A model generated the notes under the pieces. The model worked only from the letters and a program-made list of their open reading frames with translations. It had not been told where the DNA came from and made no database searches. A program made the position numbers and the translations under genes. Positions 34,995 through 44,058 of a stretch of 64,000 bases of DNA are shown here, piece by piece. How positions within the stretch are numbered: position 1 is the stretch's first letter; every line of letters starts with the position of its first letter. Origin of the DNA: Paucisalibacillus algeriensis (lineage in GTDB: Bacteria > Bacillota > Bacilli > Bacillales > Amphibacillaceae); NCBI RefSeq assembly GCF_000577245.1, contig NZ_CBYO010000001.1:186001-250000 (forward strand), given 5' to 3'.

Positions 34995-36047
34995 GTGAAG
35001 CATATCTACAGTGATGTTATACAATTTCGAGGATCTCACTATGACTTTGGATTTATGCAAGGGGAATTGTTAAAGGATTCCTTAACAATACAAAATAGAA
35101 AACGAATCTGGAAAATTAGGAAACAACACTTCATTATTGATGAGCAAGAAGTAAAAAATGCGATACTACCGTTTGCCCCTGGTATTTGGGAGGAGCTATT
35201 AGGATTACAAGATGCTCTAGAGTGGGATATCGGTGAAGTTCTTCGTGAGTTTGGTGGCTACCGTCTTCATTATATGCGGAGTGGTTGTTCCATTTTTACT
35301 GATTCAGATTATATGATTCGAAATTATGATTATCACCCTAAGACTTATGAGGGAAGATATACCATCTTTGCTCCGACAGACCAAGGATATGCTGTCATTG
35401 GTCCTTCTCAGCGAATTACCGGAAGAATGGATGGTATGAATGAGAAAGGTCTAGCTATGGGTTATAATTTTATGCATCGTAAGAAACCAGGGGATGGCTT
35501 CATTTGTAATATGATTGGAAGAATGATATTAGAAAATTGTGCTAATGTGAATGAGGCTGTTCATATGCTTGAAGAAGTACCACATCGCCACTCTTTTAGT
35601 TATATTGTATTAGACAAATCTGGAGAGACCTTTATCGTAGAAGCGACTCCACGAGGGACTCATGTGCGTCAATCAAACGTTTGTACGAATCATTTTGAGG
35701 TGTTAACACATGAAAATCGTTACCATTTGGATGATTCTTATAGGCGGATGGAGGCAATTGAGAAACAAGAGCAACTCGTAACAGATGCATATCTGGCATT
35801 TCGTATGATGAATGATTCTGATAAAGGAATTTTTTCTGACCAATATAAAAATTGGGCAGGCACTATTCACACCTCTGCGTATTTCCCTAAAGAATTAATG
35901 GCCTGGTTTGTATTGGGCGGTGATCGGGAACCGATTATTTTTGATTTTGGAAAATGGTTAGAAGGTGAGAAAATAAGGGTAAAGCAAATTTTAGGAACAG
36001 TGAATACAGATCTTCCTTTTGTTCATATGGATGAGAATGTACGATGA
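34995..36047 (+). CDS. C45-family (acyl-CoA:6-APA acyltransferase-like) Ntn hydrolase
   Basis: The 350-aa protein resembles the autoproteolytic C45 family of linear-amide hydrolases and acyltransferases. The candidate N-terminal nucleophile is Cys98 (YMRSGCSIF), followed by NYDYHPKTYEGRY, GRMDGMNEKGLAMGYNFMHRK and EATPRG, all family signatures. Self-cleavage before Cys98 would yield two chains. GTG 34995 follows AAGGGGTGA by 6 nt and is preferred over ATG 34977. Its substrate, perhaps an N-acyl amino acid or signal molecule, is unknown. Confidence 0.8.
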   Translation: MKHIYSDVIQFRGSHYDFGFMQGELLKDSLTIQNRKRIWKIRKQHFIIDEQEVKNAILPFAPGIWEELLGLQDALEWDIGEVLREFGGYRLHYMRSGCSIFTDSDYMIRNYDYHPKTYEGRYTIFAPTDQGYAVIGPSQRITGRMDGMNEKGLAMGYNFMHRKKPGDGFICNMIGRMILENCANVNEAVHMLEEVPHRHSFSYIVLDKSGETFIVEATPRGTHVRQSNVCTNHFEVLTHENRYHLDDSYRRMEAIEKQEQLVTDAYLAFRMMNDSDKGIFSDQYKNWAGTIHTSAYFPKELMAWFVLGGDREPIIFDFGKWLEGEKIRVKQILGTVNTDLPFVHMDENVR

Positions 36048-36130
36048 TGGAAGATAATATGTTTAAATCTGTAATTGTTACAAATGATAAGGATAGTCTT
36101 TATTTATCCGTTATTCAAATTCTTTCCTAG
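36044..36130 (+). CDS. Possible 28-aa peptide translationally coupled to the C45 gene
   Basis: ATG 36044 overlaps the upstream stop (ATGA). The frame MMEDNMFKSVIVTNDKDS ... runs to a TAG at 36128-36130, immediately followed by the GGAGG of the next gene. The tight packing on both sides suggests coupling, but codon content is uninformative and no homologue is recognised. Confidence 0.3.
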   Translation: MMEDNMFKSVIVTNDKDSLYLSVIQILS

Positions 36131-36141
36131 GAGGAATTCCT

Positions 36142-36816
36142 GTGAAGTTATTTCAAGTTCGTAAAGGTCAGTTTGTCTTTTATCAAAATGAGTTACATAA
36201 AGTATATGCTGTTAAACCAATGTTTAAAAAATCAGTCCATCTATATCGGTTGAAAGATATGAAACAGGTATTAACGAGTGCCATTGATATTTCATTCTAC
36301 AAGCCAAAACATAATGACACATTTATTTTTTATGGCAAGCGATATACGATTGATGAGAATAAGAAACCGAATCCTGGTGATTATATATTAATCACAAAAC
36401 CTGCTCCAGATTTTTTAGATCACTATTCTCTAAATTCAATTGAAAAGGTATCAAGTATTGAAGATGGAAATGTTGTTACTACAAGGGATAATGGGGTAAA
36501 ACATCATGAATATGTCGTAATGGTTCCAGGAAGGCAAGAAGCAAGCCAAGAAATCGCATATTACGATAAAAGCCTCGTCCCAGAAGAACAACAGATACAA
36601 GACGAATCCATCACCTATCTAACCGATAGTGATGAAGATGTAGTCAAACCAGTAGTTGGCGATGTTTTTCTAGACGTTGAAAACAACACCAAAACAATGG
36701 TAATCGCTATGACAGATACAGAAGTAATTTTCGGCCATGGTAAACAAGTTCACATCACAGACTTAATGGACGAAGAAAAGTACAAAGTAGTCTTCCGAAT
36801 CCTTGAAGATCTTTAA
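36142..36816 (+). CDS. Hypothetical protein with repeated SH3/KOW-like segments
   Basis: I do not recognise this 224-aa soluble protein. Its start (LFQVRKGQFVFYQNELHKVYAVKPMFKKSVHLYRLKD) resembles the KOW-like first domain of elongation factor P. Similar short beta-rich segments recur (NDTFIFYGKRYTIDE; VVGDVFLDVENNTKTMVIAM), separated by an acidic linker (residues about 150-175). No catalytic motif, signal peptide or membrane helix is seen. GTG 36142 follows GGAGG by 6 nt. The 3' third uses unusually many C-ending codons. Confidence 0.65.
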   Translation: MKLFQVRKGQFVFYQNELHKVYAVKPMFKKSVHLYRLKDMKQVLTSAIDISFYKPKHNDTFIFYGKRYTIDENKKPNPGDYILITKPAPDFLDHYSLNSIEKVSSIEDGNVVTTRDNGVKHHEYVVMVPGRQEASQEIAYYDKSLVPEEQQIQDESITYLTDSDEDVVKPVVGDVFLDVENNTKTMVIAMTDTEVIFGHGKQVHITDLMDEEKYKVVFRILEDL

Positions 36817-36820
36817 TGCT

Positions 36821-36852
36821 AAAGCCCCCAAAATAGGGGGCCTTTTCTTTTG
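36821..36852 (+). terminator. Terminator after hypothetical gene
   Basis: Stem GCCCCC / GGGGGC with loop AAAATA and a T-rich tail (CTTTTCTTTT). Confidence 0.85.
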
Positions 36853-36986
36853 TTTCTATCTAAAGGAAGCATAGGAAAATAGTAACATTTTTATGTTTTT
36901 CATCAAATTAAGACATATATTTGTCCAACACCCCGAATTTTCTTAATGCAATTATTTAAACAAAATTCTGGGGAGGAAATGTATAC

Positions 36987-38219
36987 ATGAAATTTTCACA
37001 CAAACTAACAAGTCTAGTAACTAGTACAGTGCTAGTATCTGTAGTAGTAACATCCGGGGCAGCTACTGTACTAGCAGATGAAAGTGATCAGGGAAATTTA
37101 ACAGTCACAGAATCACAAGGTACAACGAATGGAGATTCTACAGTAGATGAAATAAACACGGATGAAGTAATTAAAGAAGAAGAATCATCAGAAACCGTTA
37201 CATCTGAGGAAGAAGCAAATACCGAAGAGACAGTTGAAGAAGATCCAACTGAAGAAGAAGTAAGTGAAGAAGAAGCAACAGAAGAAGAGGAAGTTGAAGT
37301 AGGACTTATCCCTGGAGACTTTTTTTACTTTGTTGAAGTAATGCAAGAAAAAATCCAACTAGCATTAACATTTAATGATTATAAAAAGAGTCAATTATTA
37401 GCAGAACTTGCTGCGGAACGTATTGCAGAAGCAAATGCCCTCATTCAAGAAGGCAAATATGATGAAGCCGGTGAATTGCTTCAATCAGCTCTTGATAATA
37501 ATGAAAAAGCACAATTAACACTTGGTGATAATGTTGAAGAGGAAGCTACTGAAGAAGGTACTGCAGAAGAAAGTAAAGAATCATCTGAAACAGAAGGAGC
37601 AACTGAAAATACCGATGATGAAGTAGTAGAAGAAGAGGATGTAAAGGAAGACGAAGAAGTAGTGGTTGAGGATGAAGATGTTGCACAGGTTAAAGTGAAA
37701 ATTGCTAACAACATCAATGCTCTATCAGCAGTTCTTGCAAAAATCGATAATCCGAAAGCACAAGCTGCAATTATGAAAAATATTGAAAAATCATTTGCTA
37801 AGTTAGCAGATAAACTTGAAAAACGAGCTAGTAAAATAGTGAATAAAGACGAAGTTGAATTAGAAGAAGAAATTATAACAGATGATGAAAAAATTGTAAT
37901 TGAAGACTCTGAAGGAGAAGCAACACTAACTGTTGAAGCTCCAATAACAGAAGAGAAACAGGAAATCACAAAAGAAACAAAAAATCTAGAAATAGTGGAA
38001 GTTGCAAAACCAGACAATAAAAAAGCAGAAAAAGAACTTGAAAAAGTACAAAAGAAAGCAGAAAAAGCTTTAGAAAAGGCAGAAAAGAAAGCAGAGAAAA
38101 AACAAGAAAAGGCTGAAAAGGCAATAGAAAAAGCAGAGAAGAAAGAAAACAAAGGCAATAACGGAAATAATGACAAAGGTAATAATGGAAATGGTAATAA
38201 AGGGAACGGTAATAACTAA
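36987..38219 (+). CDS. Secreted DUF5667-domain protein with Glu-rich and Lys/Glu-rich regions
   Basis: The 410-aa protein starts with a signal peptide (residues 1-31, ending AATVLADE). A Glu/Thr-rich stretch (40-105) precedes the DUF5667 helical domain (GLIPGDFFYFVEVMQEKIQLALTF ... GELLQSALDNNEKAQ). A second helical, acidic region follows, then a Lys/Glu/Ala coiled coil (about 345-390) and an Asn/Gly tail. No LPXTG, S-layer or lipobox signal is present. It should be exported and loosely held by charge. GGGGAGG lies upstream of ATG 36987. Function unknown. Confidence 0.75.
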   Translation: MKFSHKLTSLVTSTVLVSVVVTSGAATVLADESDQGNLTVTESQGTTNGDSTVDEINTDEVIKEEESSETVTSEEEANTEETVEEDPTEEEVSEEEATEEEEVEVGLIPGDFFYFVEVMQEKIQLALTFNDYKKSQLLAELAAERIAEANALIQEGKYDEAGELLQSALDNNEKAQLTLGDNVEEEATEEGTAEESKESSETEGATENTDDEVVEEEDVKEDEEVVVEDEDVAQVKVKIANNINALSAVLAKIDNPKAQAAIMKNIEKSFAKLADKLEKRASKIVNKDEVELEEEIITDDEKIVIEDSEGEATLTVEAPITEEKQEITKETKNLEIVEVAKPDNKKAEKELEKVQKKAEKALEKAEKKAEKKQEKAEKAIEKAEKKENKGNNGNNDKGNNGNGNKGNGNN

Positions 38220-38225
38220 GTAGTT

Positions 38226-38267
38226 AAAAGTGCTTAGAGGTCTAATCGAAACCTCTAAGCACTTTTT
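38226..38267. terminator. Bidirectional terminator between DUF5667 gene and kynA
   Basis: AAAAGTGCTTAGAGGT pairs with ACCTCTAAGCACTTTT across a short loop; T-rich on both strands. Confidence 0.9.
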
Positions 38268-39115
38268 CATAATTTCGTTCGAATCTCCCACAACTCCGGA
38301 AAAAAGTAATGATCCAATACACTCTTCAGGTATCCAACACCTGAAGTACCACCAGTACCAATTTTATGGCCAATAATCCGCTCTACTGTTTTCATATGTC
38401 GGAATCGCCACTGTTGAAACCAGTCTTCAATATCAACAAGTTTCTCAGCTAATTGATAAAGATCCCAGTATGTATCCTTATTACGATAAACCTCTAACCA
38501 TGCATCAGCTACTGTAGGATCTTGCTCATATTTTTTAGAGAAATCTCGATTTAAAACATACTCGTTAATACTGAATCCTTGTTTACTTAACGTTTGAATG
38601 GAAACATCATAAAGTCCAGGTGCCTCGAACGCTGTCTTTAAACGTTTATGTAGTATGGGATTCTTTTCATAGATTTTTACAATATGGGGTGTTTTGTATC
38701 CCAATACAAATTCAACCAAACGATATTGATAGGACTGGAAGCCAGATGCATTACCTAAGAAATTACGAAACTCCATGTATTCAGCAGGTGTTAGGGTGGA
38801 AAGTACATCCCAGGACTGTATTATTTGTGATTGAATCTTAGATACACGGGCAAGCATCTTAAAAGCGGATTGATATTCTTCCTTTTGAATTGCAACAGTC
38901 GCAGCCTCTATTTCATGGATCATTAGCTTTAACCAAAGCTCGCTTACTTGATGTATGACGATAAATAACATTTCATCATGATGGTCAGAAAGCCTTTTTT
39001 GGCTATCCAGTAGTAGCTCAAGCTGTAAATAGTCACCATAGGTCATCTTTTCTTTAAAATCCGTATGGGCACCTGTGTCATCGGAGTGTAACTCCCACAT
39101 ATATTCCTCTCGCAC
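38267..39115 (-). CDS. kynA: Tryptophan 2,3-dioxygenase
   Basis: KynA opens the indole ring of L-tryptophan to N-formylkynurenine using heme. The sequence carries [14 protein letters not shown], the substrate-side [27 protein letters not shown] and the heme-region [31 protein letters not shown] 39115 follows kynB by one base and has AAGGAGG at 9 nt spacing, giving 282 aa as in other Bacillus enzymes; ATG 39100 is an alternative. The longer frame to 39178 would overlap kynB. It is last in the kynU-kynB-kynA operon. Confidence 0.93.
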   Translation of the reverse strand: MREEYMWELHSDDTGAHTDFKEKMTYGDYLQLELLLDSQKRLSDHHDEMLFIVIHQVSELWLKLMIHEIEAATVAIQKEEYQSAFKMLARVSKIQSQIIQSWDVLSTLTPAEYMEFRNFLGNASGFQSYQYRLVEFVLGYKTPHIVKIYEKNPILHKRLKTAFEAPGLYDVSIQTLSKQGFSINEYVLNRDFSKKYEQDPTVADAWLEVYRNKDTYWDLYQLAEKLVDIEDWFQQWRFRHMKTVERIIGHKIGTGGTSGVGYLKSVLDHYFFPELWEIRTKL

Positions 39116-39116
39116 G

Positions 39117-39752
39117 TTAATTTTCCTCCTTAAGGGGTCTAAGTGCCGCTCTGACAGGGCTACCATCTCCACCAACAATTCTTAAGGGAAGAGCAATTAA
39201 CTCGTATTCCCCGGTCTCCACATCGTCAAGCATAATGTTCTCTAGAATGTGAATCCCATTTCGGTGAAGAGCATGATGGGTGTCTAGTGTTTTACTAGTT
39301 ATGTGATCAACAGAAGGCATATCTACACCAAGTAAAATTACACCTTTTCTTGCTAGGTATTCACCAATGCTAGAGTCTAATAAAGGAATGACTTCAGGAA
39401 ATAATTTTGGGTTATTTGTAAGTGAAGTTCGAATTAATAATCGTTTCACGCCATCTAAATTATATTTATCCAGCACCTCAGGTGTTATAGTCTTATATTC
39501 ACTTACATCGATGACAAGTGCTTTCCCGATATAAATATCGATAGGAATTTGTTCCATTGTCTTTCCATCATTATCAAAGTGAAAAGGAGCATCAACATGG
39601 GTTCCTATATGGACACTGGTTGTAATCTTTCCAATATTAGCAGACCCGGTTTGTTCTTTGGTAGCAGCTACTTCATACTTAAAAGGTCTGTCACCGGGCC
39701 AGTGCGCCATATCGTTTGTTAAGGGTTGTGTAATATCAATCCATTTTGTCAT
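39117..39752 (-). CDS. kynB: Arylformamidase (kynurenine formamidase)
   Basis: KynB hydrolyses N-formylkynurenine to kynurenine and formate. The cyclase-like metal site is visible: [32 protein letters not shown] (HxGTHxDxPxH) and [20 protein letters not shown]. At 211 aa it matches the KynB type. Its start codon shares one base with the kynU stop (TAATG), so the two are translationally coupled. Confidence 0.94.
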   Translation of the reverse strand: MTKWIDITQPLTNDMAHWPGDRPFKYEVAATKEQTGSANIGKITTSVHIGTHVDAPFHFDNDGKTMEQIPIDIYIGKALVIDVSEYKTITPEVLDKYNLDGVKRLLIRTSLTNNPKLFPEVIPLLDSSIGEYLARKGVILLGVDMPSVDHITSKTLDTHHALHRNGIHILENIMLDDVETGEYELIALPLRIVGGDGSPVRAALRPLKEEN

Positions 39753-41023
39753 TAAGCAATTACTCCTCTTCTATTTTCATATTTTCTATAACGGGCTTCT
39801 TTCATGATCTTTTTTAGGGTTAGAACAGTTTGCCAAACTTCTTCAAACGTATTATACAAGGCAACCGGGGCTAATCTTATTCCGTTAGGGCTCCTGAAGT
39901 CTGGAACAATTCTATCTGCTTTTAAAGCCTTACAAATACTCGCTGCTTGTGGGTGTGTTAAGTAAATATGACCACCACGAGCATCATGTTCCCTTGGAGA
40001 GGTAATTTCAAAGCTATAGTCTTTTAACTCAGCTTCTATTAGGTTGATAAGATAGTCGGTTAATTGTAGTGATTTTTTACGAATAGATTCCATCCCAGCT
40101 TCTTGAAATATTGTAAGAGAGCCAATAAGCGGTGCAATGCTTAAAACATGTGGTGTGCCTATCTGAAAAGCACCTGCCGTTGATGCGGGAGTTAATTCAT
40201 GCTCTAAGTCAAATTGTTTTTCTTTTGCAGAACTAAACCACCCAGAAAGTCCAGGTTCCATACCAAGATGTCGTTCATTTACGTAAATTCCACCAACACT
40301 ACCTGGACCTCCATTTAGATGCTTATATGTGCACCAGAAGGCGAAGTCAACACCCCATTTGGATAATTCATGTGGAATAGAACCGATAGAGTGGCATAAG
40401 TCAAAGCCAATTAGGATACCTCGTTCATGTGCTGCATGTGTAATAGCCTGCATATCCAGAATTTGTCCACTGCGGTAAAGAACACCAGGAAGAACGATTA
40501 ATGCAATATCGTCTGTCATAGCATCAATTATATCCGTTATTTCAAGCAAATGACCTTCTTTGCTTTTCACTTGTACTAGGTGCTCATTGGGGTCATAGCC
40601 TTTTAATTGGATCTGACTCTTTATAGCATAAATATCCGATGGAAAATTTAATTCATCAGCAAGGATTTTAGTTTTCTTACCTTCTGGTTGATAAAAACTT
40701 GCTAGCAGTTGATGTAGGTTTGTGGTGGTAGAGCCAGTAGCAATAAGTTCCTTAGATTCTCCGCCAACAAGAGAGGCAAATTGCTTTCCAATTTCTTCGG
40801 ATAAATAAAACCAAGGGTATTCTCCTTCTGTCCAACCATCGATTGCTAATGTTTTCCATGAATTCAGGATATCTAAAACAGCCTTCTCCGATCTTTTGGA
40901 CAGGAGACCTAAAGAGTTTCCATCCAAATAAATCTTTTCATTTGAAATATAAAATTCTTCTCGGAAATCTTTTAAAGAATCATTTTGATCTAAGATACGA
41001 GCGAACTCTCTACTAGTATTCAC
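39752..41023 (-). CDS. kynU: Kynureninase
   Basis: KynU cleaves kynurenine to anthranilate and alanine with PLP. It shows [39 protein letters not shown], the PLP lysine in [16 protein letters not shown], and a substrate-binding end ([19 protein letters not shown]). GTG 41023 is chosen because AAGAGGTGAT lies 6 nt upstream, giving 423 aa. As the first gene of kynUBA it sets the pathway to anthranilate. No 3-hydroxylation or antABC genes follow here. Confidence 0.94.
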   Translation of the reverse strand: MNTSREFARILDQNDSLKDFREEFYISNEKIYLDGNSLGLLSKRSEKAVLDILNSWKTLAIDGWTEGEYPWFYLSEEIGKQFASLVGGESKELIATGSTTTNLHQLLASFYQPEGKKTKILADELNFPSDIYAIKSQIQLKGYDPNEHLVQVKSKEGHLLEITDIIDAMTDDIALIVLPGVLYRSGQILDMQAITHAAHERGILIGFDLCHSIGSIPHELSKWGVDFAFWCTYKHLNGGPGSVGGIYVNERHLGMEPGLSGWFSSAKEKQFDLEHELTPASTAGAFQIGTPHVLSIAPLIGSLTIFQEAGMESIRKKSLQLTDYLINLIEAELKDYSFEITSPREHDARGGHIYLTHPQAASICKALKADRIVPDFRSPNGIRLAPVALYNTFEEVWQTVLTLKKIMKEARYRKYENRRGVIA

Positions 41024-41045
41024 TATGATCACCTCTTTTTAGATA

Positions 41046-41059
41046 AGTAAGCGCTTTCT
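41046..41059. promoter_or_regulatory. Candidate CcpA cre site upstream of kynU
   Basis: AGTAAGCGCTTTCT matches most of the cre consensus TGWNANCGNTNWCA (two end mismatches). It lies between kynU and a minus-strand -10-like TACAAT (41066-41071), a position where CcpA would block transcription. Inferred. Confidence 0.5.
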
Positions 41060-41099
41060 GTATTTATTGTAACAAAAATATTTAGTTTTTTAATAATAA

Positions 41100-41128
41100 T
41101 TGAAAATTTTAATTAATACCTTTATACT
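41100..41128 (+). promoter_or_regulatory. SigA-type promoter for the aminotransferase operon
   Basis: TTGAAA (41100-41105), 17-bp spacer, TATACT (41123-41128), 57 bp before the start of the aminotransferase gene. Confidence 0.7.
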
Positions 41129-41185
41129 AATGTCAGATATATGAAATAGCATTTCGTATGTTGAAACGGAAGGATGGGTAGAACC

Positions 41186-42364
41186 ATGTACGTATCAAAC
41201 AAGGTAAAGGACTTACCGCCATATCTTTTTTCTAGGTTTCAAAAGAGAAAAGAGGAACTGAAGGCCATTGGTATGGATGTGATTGATTTAGGGATCGGCG
41301 CACCAGACCTACCAACTCCAAAGTTTATTATGGAGAAGCTTTGTGAGGAAGTACAAAATCCTATTAATCATCGATACTCCCCCTATGATGGTAGTAAAGA
41401 ATTTAGAGAAGCAGTAGCTTATTTTTATCAGAGCCACTATGGGGTTGAGTTAGATCCGGAGACAGAAGTGTTAACGTTAATTGGTTCTAAAGAGGGAATT
41501 GCCAATCTTATTCAGGCTGCTATTAATCCTGGTGACACGGTTCTTATTCCTGATCCAGGTTATCCCGTATACAAAACAGCGGTACATTTAGCCGGTGGTA
41601 ATAGTGCATATCTTCCGTTGGATTTACAAAATGGCTATGTACCAATGTATGATCAAGTATCGGAACAGGATAAACAGGATGCCAAGCTAATGTTCTTAAA
41701 TTATCCAGGTAATCCAACAGCAGCAACTGTCGAATTAAATACCTTTTTGGAAGCGATTACATACGGACGGCAGAATAACATAGCAGTTATTCATGATGCT
41801 GCCTATGATTTAGTTACGTTTGACGGATACAAGTCACCAAGTATTCTTCAAGTTCCAAATGCTAAGGAAGTAGCTGTTGAGTTTGGTTCGTTATCCAAGA
41901 GTTTTAATATGACGGGATGGCGGATTGGTTATGTTGTAGGAAATAAAGAGTTAATTAAGGCTCTTCACACCTACAAAAGTAATATTGATACTAGCCAATT
42001 TCTAGCCATTCAAAAGGCCGCAGCACTTGCTTTAAGAAGCGATTTATCAGATGTGAAAAAACATAATGAAATATTTAAAGCAAGAATGGAACGTATGTAT
42101 CAAGGCTTACTAGAAGCTGGTTTTCAAGTTGAAAAGCCACGAGGCTCGATATTTATTTGGCCGAAGATTCCAAGAGGATATACATCAGCGGAATTTTCAG
42201 AGAAACTTTTGGAAGAAGCAGGGGTCATTGTAACTCCAGGTACTGCTTTTGGTCCGTCTGGTGAAGGGTATATTCGAATTTCTCTATCTGTAGAGCTTGA
42301 ACGTATTGATGAGGTAATCAGAAGAATGAAAGATTTTACAAGTAAGGGTGTGAGTTTGTCATGA
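41186..42364 (+). CDS. Class I/II aminotransferase, LL-diaminopimelate-aminotransferase-like group
   Basis: This 392-aa PLP enzyme moves an amino group from an amino acid to a 2-oxoacid. Fold-type I signatures: DLGIGAPDLPTP, YSPYDGSKEFREAVA, LNYPGNPTAA, HDAAYD and the PLP lysine in GSLSKSFNMTGWRIGY. ATG 41186 is selected since GGAAGGATGGG lies upstream at proper distance. The stop overlaps the next start (ATGA). Pairing with a ThDP decarboxylase resembles the arginine transaminase pathway (AruH-AruI), but the amino acid used here is not determinable. Confidence 0.85.
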   Translation: MYVSNKVKDLPPYLFSRFQKRKEELKAIGMDVIDLGIGAPDLPTPKFIMEKLCEEVQNPINHRYSPYDGSKEFREAVAYFYQSHYGVELDPETEVLTLIGSKEGIANLIQAAINPGDTVLIPDPGYPVYKTAVHLAGGNSAYLPLDLQNGYVPMYDQVSEQDKQDAKLMFLNYPGNPTAATVELNTFLEAITYGRQNNIAVIHDAAYDLVTFDGYKSPSILQVPNAKEVAVEFGSLSKSFNMTGWRIGYVVGNKELIKALHTYKSNIDTSQFLAIQKAAALALRSDLSDVKKHNEIFKARMERMYQGLLEAGFQVEKPRGSIFIWPKIPRGYTSAEFSEKLLEEAGVIVTPGTAFGPSGEGYIRISLSVELERIDEVIRRMKDFTSKGVSLS

Positions 42365-44010
42365 GTACTCAGTTGAAAACGAAAATGACCGCGGCACATG
42401 CAATCGTTGAATGTATAAAAAGGGAGGGCATTCAAAAGGTGTTTTGTGTACCAGGTGAAAGCTATTTGCCTCTCTTAGATGCACTTTATGATGAACCATC
42501 CATAGATTTGGTCTCAGCAAGGCATGAAGGCGGAGCATCATTTATGGCGGAGGGTTATGCGAAAGCTTCTCATAAACCGGGTGTGGTACTTGCGACAAGA
42601 GGAGTTGGGGCTGCTAACTTATCCATTGGAGTTCATACAGCTTATCAGGACTCCACACCAATGGTTGTCTTCCTAGGGCAGGTACATAGTAAATTCCGTG
42701 GTCGCGAAGGATTCCAAGAAGTAGATTTGGATCAATTTTTCAAGCCGATATCAAAATGGGCAGTTGAAGTAAAGGACCCGGAGCGAATGCCGGAGATAGT
42801 TGGAAGAGCATTTCGAATTGCTCGTTCGGGAAGACCAGGCCCAGTAGTTGTTTCGCTACCGGAGGATGTGTTACCAGTTGAAACGGAAATGCACTTTGGT
42901 CCGGAAATAACGATACCCAAACCTTCCCCTTCCAAAGAGGAAATCATTCTAGTAGAGAACATATTACAAGAAGCTCAAAAGCCACTAATTATTGCTGGCG
43001 GTGGTGTGAAGCTTTCACAGGCAGAAGAAGAATTGGTCTGTTTTGCTGAAAAATTACAAATTCCAGTTATGTCTGCATTTCGTCGTCACGATGCATTTCC
43101 AAATAACCACGATCTGTATGTTGGACATTTAGGTTTAGGAACTCCTAAAAGAATTTTGGAAACGGTGAAGGAAGCAGATGTGATTTTGGCATTAGGCACT
43201 AGATTATCCGAAGTAACCACACAGGACTATTCTTTGTTATCAGCGGAACAGAAGCTTATCCATATTGATATCGAGCAAGATGTTATAGGCAAGGTTTATC
43301 CTCCTGACTTAGGTATAATTGCTGATATGAAACAGGCGTTAGAGGCATTAGTTGAGGTGGAACTTACTAGCTTGTGGCCATCATGGGCGGAAGAAAGTCG
43401 ACTACGTTATGTAGGGGTAAGTAGTTTAGAAGTTACCGATAAAGATGTTATTAACAAACATGTCATACAAGCACTTGTAGAGATGTTGCCTAAAGATGCA
43501 TTAATCACGAATGATGCCGGTAACTTTGCGGGGTGGTTACATGGATTCTATCCTTTTACGGAGAAGAATACCTATGTCGGACCAACCTCTGGTGCAATGG
43601 GATATGGGCTTCCAGCGGCAATTGGTGCAAAGCTAGCTGTGCCAAATCAAACCGTTGTTTCCCTCTCAGGTGATGGGGGTTTTATGATGACATTCCAAGA
43701 ACTTGAGACTGCTGTAAGGGAGAAAGTACCTGTTATTGCACTAGTTTTCAATAATAACAGCTATGGAACAATCCGTATGCATCAGGAAATGCATTATCCC
43801 GAAAGAGTGATAGGAACAGATTTAGGAGTGGTTTCCTTCCGAGTTTTGGCAAATGGAGTTGGAGCAGAGGGCTACACGGTATTTACCATAGATGAATTTC
43901 GAAATGCGCTAACTCAAGCTTTGACAAGTGGTTTACCTACAGTGATTGAAATCATGACGGATGTAGAGAATATCTCAGTCACATCAACCATATCATCATT
44001 GAGGGGATAG
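42361..44010 (+). CDS. Thiamine-diphosphate-dependent enzyme, acetolactate-synthase-like 2-oxoacid decarboxylase
   Basis: The 549-aa chain has the three domains of the POX/ALS group. The catalytic glutamate is in ARHEGGASFMAEGYA (about residue 58), and the ThDP motif GDGGFMMTFQELETAVREKVPVIALVFNNN is complete. A decarboxylase or carboligase acting on a 2-oxoacid is expected. No small regulatory subunit is encoded, unlike biosynthetic acetolactate synthase. Four-base overlap with the aminotransferase gene suggests it uses that enzyme's 2-oxoacid product, giving an aldehyde for the dehydrogenase encoded next. Confidence 0.82.
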   Translation: MSTQLKTKMTAAHAIVECIKREGIQKVFCVPGESYLPLLDALYDEPSIDLVSARHEGGASFMAEGYAKASHKPGVVLATRGVGAANLSIGVHTAYQDSTPMVVFLGQVHSKFRGREGFQEVDLDQFFKPISKWAVEVKDPERMPEIVGRAFRIARSGRPGPVVVSLPEDVLPVETEMHFGPEITIPKPSPSKEEIILVENILQEAQKPLIIAGGGVKLSQAEEELVCFAEKLQIPVMSAFRRHDAFPNNHDLYVGHLGLGTPKRILETVKEADVILALGTRLSEVTTQDYSLLSAEQKLIHIDIEQDVIGKVYPPDLGIIADMKQALEALVEVELTSLWPSWAEESRLRYVGVSSLEVTDKDVINKHVIQALVEMLPKDALITNDAGNFAGWLHGFYPFTEKNTYVGPTSGAMGYGLPAAIGAKLAVPNQTVVSLSGDGGFMMTFQELETAVREKVPVIALVFNNNSYGTIRMHQEMHYPERVIGTDLGVVSFRVLANGVGAEGYTVFTIDEFRNALTQALTSGLPTVIEIMTDVENISVTSTISSLRG

Positions 44011-44058
44011 TCCCAATAACTATAAATAATGCAAATATTATTAGGAGGTTATTACAAA

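Noticed and set aside
37481-38176. 231-aa minus-strand frame rich in Ser and Phe
   Set aside because: Antisense of the Glu/Lys-rich DUF5667 gene; the long frame is a by-product of GAA and AAA codons.
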